In this document: piece after piece, positions 56,060 through 64,000 of the stretch
Numbering within the stretch: position 1 is the first letter of the stretch
Layout: each line of letters begins with the position of its first letter
Assembly: GCA_025504975.1 (NCBI GenBank)
Contig: JANUWI010000006.1
Span: forward strand, 310,001 to 374,000
Source: Plenodomus lindquistii
Lineage: Eukaryota; Ascomycota; Dothideomycetes; Pleosporales; Leptosphaeriaceae
DNA: 64,000 nucleotides
Reading direction: 5' to 3'
Translations under genes and position numbers: made by a program
The notes under the pieces: generated by a model
The model's input: the letters and a program-made list of their open reading frames with translations, nothing else
What the model was told of the DNA's origin: nothing
Databases searched by the model: none

Positions 56060-58775
56060 GCGGTCGCTGTGCCTCTGGGCCCTCAAATGCCCCATGCGTA
56101 AAGATGGTACAAGAAGCGCGAGCGAGGTTCATGGGTTGATGCCTATTTTTGTCTTGCCGAGCTATTGCTTCAAATCATGACACCTACATGTGCAACCACT
56201 GCGTCGTCTGGCCAAGCTTTCTTCTGTCATATGGACCGTTTGCAGGAGATGCCAACGCCTTTTGTGGGCGTTCGTACCCGTGTGTTGCGAACCTTGACGT
56301 ATGCTCAAGAATGTAGAGCTCCCTTAATTTCGAGGACCAGGTCTTTGCAGATAGAGCCTGCACTGCGCAACAGGCACATGTAATATAGAAATACCTACCG
56401 AACCAGCGGATAGTCTGTCAGCTCCGCTTGTTCTGAGCGTGGACCTTTTTCACAAGGTGCTCGACTTACGACTGAACGATTTTTCTTCCTCCTGTTGGCG
56501 AACGAGGCAACGATATGCGAGGGGCTGTTTTTGGATTGTTACTATTATTTTTCTTTAATGAGATGTCACATCGTTGCAAACAGCATTATATCCCGCAGAG
56601 TTTGTTTTCAATCTATCGTTGATTTACGTTGCATCGCATTGCCCACCGCTTACACACGCACGTTTGGACAGGTCTTGTTGAACAGTCTGCTTTGCTATGA
56701 ACAACGGTACAGGTGACATGTAACTAACAGACTGGACGATTAGGCCTTGGCGACACACGGCTGACACCTTGCACTCGTGTCGCAGTGCAATACACTGGAA
56801 GAAGCGATCTAGGCACTATACGATTGATCGACGGTATATTAGAGCTGCTGCACTGTAGCAGCACGCATATGTTTCAGCGACAGTGAATACAACCTCGCAA
56901 ATATCAAGAAGTAGGGCCTTGGATGTGCGCCTCAAAGCATATTGATGACTCTTGCATGCACGTGGAATGGTACACTGATGAGTGATTTGCAAGCAAAGCA
57001 GGTCCTAGATCGACTCGACGAGGAACCGTGCAACTTCACACGCAATCTCGACATAGCTCGGATACCTAGACGCTTTCTCCTGTGATTCGCATGCACGTTG
57101 TTGTGTGCATGCTGATGGACGCGCACGATGCAACAACATTGTAACCTCAGCCCAACCTCTAACTACCTAGCCGAGAACAATCCGGCCGCCGAGACCTTTG
57201 AGACCTACTCTACGCGCAGCCTTGGAAAACCACAGGTCAATACGAGCAAATCTGCTGCAGCATGCCCGGTCCGATCAGCAGCAGAGGCGGAGAATTGAAT
57301 AGGTATGATCAGACGACCGCACTAGACGCCAAAGGTGGGGGGGGGGGGGGGGAAGGGGTGTGGTCTTTGGCCGCCGAAAAACCGTAGGTATGCTTACGCT
57401 CGCTTGCGATTCGCTTACTCGGCGGTTGATGAAGAGATGGGATGGGTCGGCAGATCAAACATGGTTTTGAGAGAGTATAGAGATGCAATATGTTCATTCC
57501 CCGAGTATCCATCGTGGTAACACTGCATGCATGGCAAGGATGTTTGTTGGGTTCAGAGAGCTCCACCAGTGTTCGATCAGAGCTACTAGTGTATAACCTT
57601 ATCATGGGGTTTCTATGAGCAGTGGAGATGTAGGTAGTCGGGAGTACTACATATGGTAATTAGCCTACCGAATGGAGAGCGAAATCCGCGTACATGTCCA
57701 TGCTGTTGTGGGCTCGGTGGGTTCTGGGGATGGAGTGGGGTGGGGAACGAGGGTGGGTGGGTATAGAGTTACATACGCGACATTGTGTATGTACATGCCG
57801 ATGATAATAGAGTAGGATTTTCTAAAACCCCGATCACCGTACACGATGTCACACAGCATGTTGATCCAAGCGTGTTGAGATTGACTGACGGGCGGCGTCA
57901 ATGTCACGGTCCATCCAAGTGTATACACTACTACATGTCATACTGTGCCCGAATCGTCTCTCGTTGAACTCGGCTGCATACAGCCAACGTTGTAACAGGA
58001 CGAGCATCAAATCAGTAGGATCTGGCCTTGCTCAATTTACCGTTACAAACTGGGTCTATGCAATGTCACTGAGACCGTGACAATAAAACCATGTCTGGCG
58101 ATCGCCATGATAGTTGGAGAGGGTATGCAGCGATAAAACAGGCATCAAGACAATTGTCGCTCACCTTGCCTGCCCGCAGATCGGAAAGACGGACGGACGG
58201 ACGGATGGACATGGAATGGAAGGTATGTCTGTCGGGCGAGCAAAATCGAGTTTTGGCAACGTGTACAAGGGGACCTCAAACAATTTCTGTGTTTGGTGAG
58301 AAGACCATTATGAATGCCGTGTACACTTTTGCTGCAATAGTGTAATGTAGCGTGGTCCAGTACAGCCTCGCACCATGATAACGTGAACGTGAATGGGCAA
58401 CATCATCTCACTTGACTTGCACTGCGCATGATTCATGTGTAGCAGTGAATACAGTTATCAAGGCCGAAGAAAACTGACTGGTATTCTGGACTACTTTCAT
58501 GGTGAAATCAATGATTCCAACAGATGATGTGCCCAAAGGCAAACTGGCAACGCCAGCCACTGCCCTAGAGATGAAGCCCTGAAACGCCCTTGGGAACTTG
58601 ATGCCTTGGAAGTCCCCATATGCATATCACACATGTCCCATTCCTCTTGGATACTCCACAGTCTCCAGATGGCTCAGATGAAAAAATATGCGTTTATACA
58701 GACACCTTCGCTAAACGATTTGAAATAAAAAAAGAGTCTCCACATGCAATGGATCTTCAAGCAATAATGGAATGC
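56060..58775. other. 2.7-kb gene-free stretch inside the GlcNAc cluster
   Basis: No frame in this stretch resembles a protein family; in particular I see no trace of a glucosamine-6-phosphate deaminase. It contains a run of 16 G at 57337-57352 and a GGAC tetramer run at about 58187-58207. Whether a non-coding transcript lies here cannot be judged. Confidence 0.55.
57337..57352. repeat. G16 homopolymer
   Basis: Sixteen consecutive G, followed by aaggggtg. Such a tract could form a G-quadruplex with neighbours, and its true length may be misread by sequencing. Confidence 0.9.
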
Positions 58776-60418
58776 TTATTGTCCTTCGAGACAGCAGACA
58801 GCTACGGCGGCGCCATATATCGCCGACTCCACGGCGATCTCAAGAGATATTGATTTTGTACCGGCGCCAGATGCGGTCGTAAGTTCATCGAGATGTGATT
58901 GACACAGTTCGCGGAAGAAAGGGTATTTTTCGATTACAGAGCCGTTGCAACCAATGCTCATTCGCTCTACCGTTGCAGGCGTCAGACCCTCTGACGCTGT
59001 GCGCAAGAGCCACAGGGCGTGGATGCCGGTGGCAAGGAATGCCGCAGCACGGTGTGATACTAGTTGGGAGACCTGGCGTACAAACTGGATATCGTTGTAT
59101 GCTGCTGGCTTACTGAGCGGATGTTTTGATTGGAACAACGCTGTAGCATGCGTGAGGTGTTTCGAGTTGTCCATTTCCATGGCTGCGATTGTTCCAGTGT
59201 CCAAGGTGTATGGTTCTGCAAGTTGATCGGGCATTTCGCCACTGAACAATCCTGCAGTTCGCACGGCTTCTACAACAATCAATCGTACAAGCTCACCCAG
59301 ATATCGGCCGCTAATCATGTGCTCGAATGGCTGGAAATCCGGTCTCATGTGGGCATCATTCAATTGTTCATCCCATCGTGTTGTAGGAAACACATTCTTG
59401 CCGAACATGCTACATTCCGTGTTGACGAGCACGTGTGTGGCTTCGTCGAGCCATTTTCTTGGATAGCCTTTGAACTTGCTTTCCGCAAGCGCTGAGACAG
59501 GGAGGTGCACAGAGATATTGAAACCTGTTCCTAGAATGACCGCGAATCGTGTTGATGGGTCTTCATAAGCACGCGATAGTAGTGTCGCTGAAGAGTCGTT
59601 GATTATGGAATCCATGTGCACGGGCAGGTTCTGGACATGTTAGCGGCTAGTTAGTACACATGCATAGTCGCTATCGCTTACCCTTTTCCTGCACGGCGCC
59701 ATGATTAACTCGCTAAGATCTTGACCGAGCAGTCCTTCCGTAGCGCGAAAGCCTTTGCCCATGTCCAAAAGGTTGGCGCTACGTATCGAGGTCTGCCTGT
59801 ATACTTGTTAATCAGGTGGACGATTCGAGAGTCAAGCAAGACTCACTCAACTGGGAAGGACCAAGCAAGACCCATTGCTATAGACTTGGTGCAAGTTGAT
59901 CTGTGTAGTTGGGGATCTGCCAGTGCATGTTGGATTTTCTCTGCCATCCAGTCAAAGAACTGACTACCGCGTCGCTGCCGGACTTTTTCATCGATGTTGT
60001 AGCTCTTCATAGCAATGATGCGCATATTCTTGGCATTTGGCCTTTGTCCGTTGAGCTCGACAAGAGCGATACGAAAAGTCGAGCCACCGACATCAAGGGC
60101 CAGATAGGTGCCCCGTTCGAGTCCTGTCGGCAATGTGTCGTTGTACGAGGGCAGCATGCATATATCGCTCGCCTGCAGCTTGGGGGCGAATTGCTCTACC
60201 AACTTGGTCGACATGCGAGACAATTGTGCTGGTTCCAGGGGTGCTTCAAGCAGGCGCTGTACTTCGCGCAAGAGGTCGTCCATGGTTCGGTCGTAGGTCC
60301 GCAGTGCATCTCGTACGCGTTTTCGAGACGACAGAGAAGGGAGCACGGCATGGATCAGAGAAGGTAGCATGGCGATTCTCTCGAGAGCCGCAAGAAGGCT
60401 CTGCCAGAAATCAAACAT
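58776..60418 (-). CDS. HXK3: Hexokinase-family N-acetylglucosamine kinase
   Basis: Exons 60418-59847, 59796-59682 and 59630-58776 give 513 aa. It is predicted to phosphorylate GlcNAc at C6. The hexokinase fold is clear: ALDVGGSTFRIALVEL (ATP phosphate 1), FFDWMAEKIQHAL, AWSFPVEQTSI, MGKGFRATEG, IINDSSATLLSRAYEDP with the catalytic Asp, ILGTGFNISVHLP (phosphate 2), NTECSMFG with the sugar-binding Glu, and AVESAIYGAAVA near the end. Glucose hexokinases instead read WTKGF, NDTVGTL and NxEWG(S/A)FG; the changes here (MGKGF, NDSSATL, NTECSMFG) set it apart and fit a different sugar pocket, as in Candida HXK1 and Trichoderma hxk3. The frame stays open upstream to 60676; MFDFWQSLLAALER is preferred as start because preceding residues look non-coding (Arg/Pro-rich). 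Confidence 0.9.
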
Positions 60419-62382
60419 GGGTTTGTGGTACCAGCAGCGGTTGAAGGTGTTGGTGTGGGCGTGTTGCAAGTCCTGAGTACCGTCGAGGTCGGGGCTGCAG
60501 GTGATGCGGCGGCTTTTGAAGCGTTCCAGTAGCAAGGAGGGCATGGAGGGGCGGAGGTTGTGTAATCGAGGATGACGGCGGGGCCGGGTTTTAGGGTGAA
60601 GGTCGTTTGCAGGCGTTATATCAGCCTCTGGAGTTGGGTTGCGGGCGAGGCGACGGCCCACGGCGGTGGACAGCAATGCAAGAACAGGTCAATGGAACAG
60701 CGGCATGAATGGAGCGATGTCGCAAACGGCTCCTAAGCATGGTGGTACGGCTTGTCAGAGAGCATCAGAGAGGTTGTATCCGCTAAAGGACGTAGTCGGG
60801 AAATGCTCCGGCGCCTGGCGTGCGAGGCTCACTGCTGGGGCACGGCAGACGGAGCAGGCACGTAAGGGTGCTGGTGCTGGCGGGGGTCAAGGGGCAGAAG
60901 GCGGCCGGAGGGGGCAGTCAGGAGCGGCGGCAGCAGCAGGCGCGGGCGCGGGCGTCAGGTGAATGGCCGGGCGCAGAGGAGCAGACGGCGCCAGGCACGC
61001 TGCAAGAGGCGTGCGAGAACAGGGCGCTGGCATGGCATGGCGAGCGTTGGTGGGGTTTCTGGCGATGTTTCTCGATGGCCATGCTACCGTTACGTCGGCG
61101 ACGCCCGCTAGGCTTGATCGGGGGCTGTTCGTCGTCGCGTAAGCGGACACCATGGCAGCGGGCGTTGAGTGGCCAGCGCAGCCGCCGCAACATGTCATTA
61201 TGCGCCCGTGGCCCGTGGCGATCCTCGTTGAAGCCGCCGACGACGGCACGCTGGGCCCGAGGCTGCGCTGTGTGTGTGTGTGGGCGTGTGGGCGTGTGGG
61301 CGAGCCGGGCGGGAGCGAAAGCACGTGCGCCGCCTGCCCCTGCGCCACACACACGTTGCAATCTGCGCTTCTTTCGACCTCTACCTACTATCGTCACTTG
61401 GTCTGGCCACTCTACCACGGTAGCGTATGAGGGTGGGTTGACTGCTACAAGCATGAGCACCGCCTTGCATACTAAACTCGACGTATCTCGGACATGGCTG
61501 ACAACACACCTGCTACTGTACCCCGCGCGTGTACTACACCCGTGCAACCACACCCGTGCAACCACACCCACATCCACACCTGCATCGTCCGGACCGAGCG
61601 TGGCAGTGCTGACATGGCGAGGCTCACGCGTGAGATCAAGCTGCTGGAACATCGTATAGAAGGATCAATGGAGCACGAGCAATGCCTGATTCCGTCTCTT
61701 TTGGGCGCTCTGCATTCGATCCTACTTCTCTTCTTCGGCTGGTCAGGCTGGATGACCGAAGGAAGCATCACACGGCCCAACGCTCAGTCTAGATGAGCCG
61801 GTAAGCAGCTAGCATTGCTATTCTAGCATTGTTACCATGCGCAGGAGGTGGCCTACTTCCTACTGCGCCATTGACCCACAGAACCATCTTACTTATCTGC
61901 ACCCTTGCTCTCGATAGCATGACAAGCAGACATGGCATTCAACGTCGGCCAAGTCTGTTGAGGGCGCACTGCACCAGTGCATTGAAACAGCTGCCGTCTG
62001 CCACATGGTTACAGTTGCACATTCACACGTTAAGGATACAATCGACCACAACATTCATGTTTCGTCTCATACATGTCAAATCCTTAATTTCCTTGCCTCG
62101 AGGCGGAGCTTGACCGAAAAGGCCCCCATGCATGTTCGCCAATGCAACCGCATGCTATGCAGAATAGATGGCAACAACAAAAGTATCCTATACAAAGACT
62201 TGTGATTCGCTCTCGCAGCAAATATTGGCAAGATCACTAACAGGGCGGTGTATCTTCCCACAACACAGCTCACATGAATAATAAGCGCGAAGGAAAATCC
62301 AGGGTATCATCATTTCTTCCAGAGTAGAAAGCCCTTGGTAAAGCCGAGGCCCTGTGGTCATAAAGTCATTACCGAAGCAAAA
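60419..62382. promoter_or_regulatory. Long upstream region of HXK3
   Basis: 1.96 kb between the HXK3 start and the NGT1 stop. It includes a TG run and GTGTGGGC repeats (61267-61302) and a doubled caacc-acacccgtg unit (61540-61570). Frames of 279 aa (plus) and 244 aa (minus) overlap each other and are low-complexity Arg/Ala/Pro; I do not call them genes. Confidence 0.5.
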
Positions 62383-63953
62383 TCAGACCTTTTCAACGTC
62401 ATCGTGTGCGAGCGAGAGACGGGTCTTTGGTGCCACTTCTGCAACACTTTCGTCTGTGAAAGCAACGTCCTTCTCGAGCGAGACTGTATCTTCGACTTTC
62501 CAGAGGATGACTGGGAGGGCGACAAGCAAACTACCAGCAAGCAGACCCCAATTGGATGCAAACATGTGCATGTAAGGGATCCCCGTGTCATCGAGGCGCC
62601 AGGTGATGGCGCTACCGGCGGACTGGATGCCCTTGTAGAAACCAGCAAAATTGGCAAGCTTTCGACCATTGTTGGTCAATGCACCCATGAACCAGTATAC
62701 ACATGTCTGCCAAGCGGCATCAGAGAAGCCGTAAAAAGCATACAGGACGAGCGGGCCAGCATATCCGGAATCTGCCCAGTCCTTCTTATTTTCTCCCTGT
62801 GCGGCAATGGAAGCACGGTCATAGGTCTTCTGGAACTCGTAACCGCAACCCCAAACAATCATCATGGTCGCGAATAACGCACCCCAAGCTGCCTTAGCAC
62901 GTGTCGTTCGGCGAACGCCCTTGATGTCGAGAGCAAAGCCGAAAACATAAGCACCGATGATCTGCATGATGTAGTAGACTACACCGTTGAGCGCACGAGT
63001 ACGGACGTTGAAGTATGCCGAGTTAACTTCAGTAAAATGGTAGGCATAGAACCAATTCGAGGCAAGGAACATGGGGAAGAGTAAGATAACGTAAGGGTCT
63101 GTGAAGAAGGTTTCCCACAGGCCAACGAACTCGGATTTCCACGAGGGATGTTTCATGACAATAACCTTGGAGCCGTCGGCACGAACAACGTCCTTTGCGT
63201 CAACCAGGATCCAGGCAAGGGCGGCCCCACAGAGCGTAAGGACGAGGAAGCCAATGTAGGTGCCGTCGTTGACACCGCCGGCTTTGGTGTTGTGTATGTT
63301 CTGGCCGAGAGGAATCTAGAAGAGTGAGCAATGATTGGTGGGGGAGGGTTGCAATGTGGTCGACTTACCAGGGTTCCAATGACGGCACCCAAGTTGAAGA
63401 TCATCCAGAACCACGAGATGTAGCGGCCTTTGGACGCCTCAGGGGGGTAAGACATCATGATAGCCCCTTGGGCGCACCACAGCAGGCCGGCGCACACACC
63501 GAGGAGGGCGCCTGCAAAGGTGGTGAAGCCCAAATTGGCCGTGTGGTTGAAGCAAAGGTAGGATGCGACATAGACGGAATAGCCGATTCCACCAAAGGAG
63601 AGGGCCGTGCGGATGCCGAGTTTGTTGGTGAAGGTGCCGGCAAAGAAACCAACGACTGCAAAAGTCGAGTACAGGGCCGTATTTGCTTTGTTGTTGGCCG
63701 TGGGGGTGAGCTGGCCGCCGCCGCCCATGCCGTTGAGGGCGTTGAACATGCCCGGGCACAGGAAGCACACAAACGAGACAATGACGAGCTGCACGGGCGG
63801 CGAGGCGAACCAGGGCAGCTTGAAGCCGAGGACGGTGATGCGCCGGTACTTCCACGACCTGGGCAGCTCCAGCGTATTGCTGTCGGTCATGAGCGAGTGC
63901 TCTGGCGAGTTGACATGTTGCGGCAGCGCGTCCTTTTCGGCGGGGGTCGCCAT
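62383..63953 (-). CDS. NGT1: NGT1-type N-acetylglucosamine transporter (MFS)
   Basis: Exons 63953-63369 and 63315-62383 give 505 aa. It is a polytopic plasma-membrane protein of the major facilitator superfamily. About eleven to twelve membrane segments are visible, for example PVQLVIVSFVCFLCPGMFNAL, TALYSTFAVVGFFAGTF, FTTFAGALLGVCAGLLWCAQ, GFLVLTLCGAALAWILVD, YVILLFPMFLASNWFYAY, GVVYYIMQIIGAYVFGFAL and WGLLAGSLLVALPVILW. The opening PGMFNALNGMGGGGQ and the QGAIMMSYPPEASKGRYISWFWMIFNLGAVIGTLIPLG segment are typical of the UNC-93-like fungal group that includes Candida Ngt1. The cytosolic N-terminus is about 45 residues. Only 47 bases of its upstream region are in the window, so the promoter is not visible. 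Its cluster position supports GlcNAc as substrate. Confidence 0.9.
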
Positions 63954-64000
63954 GGCTGGCTGGCGATCGCAGAGTCGGAGATGGACGCGACCTGGGAGTT

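Noticed and set aside
60820..61659. 279-aa plus-strand and 244-aa minus-strand frames upstream of HXK3
   Set aside because: They overlap each other, are Arg/Ala/Pro low-complexity and include TG and GTGTGGGC repeats; no domain seen.
62335..62877. 180-aa plus-strand frame at the NGT1 3' end
   Set aside because: Antisense to membrane segments of the transporter.

Overview
The window is nuclear DNA of a filamentous ascomycete (Pezizomycotina). Dothideomycetes is my best guess, from gene order style and short introns rather than from a marker. Support comes from about 50 spliceosomal introns of mostly 45-70 nt (one of 188 nt) with GT-AG or occasionally GC-AG borders, from genes on both strands without operons, and from fungal families such as Ndt80-like RON1, NIC96, COX16, riboflavin synthase and a PFK1-type 6-phosphofructokinase. 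All exon joins were worked out by hand from reading frame, splice motifs and remembered family motifs. Every reconstructed CDS is a whole number of codons.

Layout. 0.1-8 kb: mitochondrial family III CoA-transferase (9 exons), divergent riboflavin synthase, an unrecognised fungal protein with a GC-AG intron, and a PRMT1-type arginine methyltransferase. 8-14 kb: a kinesin (kinesin-6-like), a glutathione S-transferase fused to an AsaB/CmcJ-type oxygenase, and tail-to-tail with it an intronless cytochrome P450. 14-16.6 kb: gene-poor, with a 364-bp inverted-repeat element flanked by a degenerate 10-bp target duplication, and an orphan ORF. 16.6-33 kb: ARP6, mitoribosomal mL50, HMG-CoA synthase, a second short inverted-repeat element, COX16, and the 7-exon ATR/Mec1 checkpoint kinase (2522 aa). 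33-48 kb: an AT-rich island, an IRC24-like dehydrogenase, phosphofructokinase with a CA/CT/CA microsatellite just upstream, nucleoporin NIC96, an unrecognised 213-aa protein, Mediator subunit MED27, flavocytochrome b2 and a Rab GTPase.

48.3-64 kb is a fungal N-acetylglucosamine (GlcNAc) utilisation cluster: GlcNAc-6-phosphate deacetylase, a GH3 protein with two GNAT domains, the Ndt80-like regulator RON1, a hexokinase-family GlcNAc kinase and an NGT1-type transporter. Together these would import GlcNAc, phosphorylate it, deacetylate it and control the set. The glucosamine-6-phosphate deaminase that completes the pathway is not in the window, and NGT1 lies at the right edge, so the cluster may continue beyond it.

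Most notable points: the GH3-GNAT protein has lost the usual GH3 active-site motifs and its gene needs a 7-nt microexon; the GST-AsaB fusion; three GC-AG introns; two MITE-like elements; and a repeat-rich RON1 leader with an upstream ORF that overlaps the start codon.
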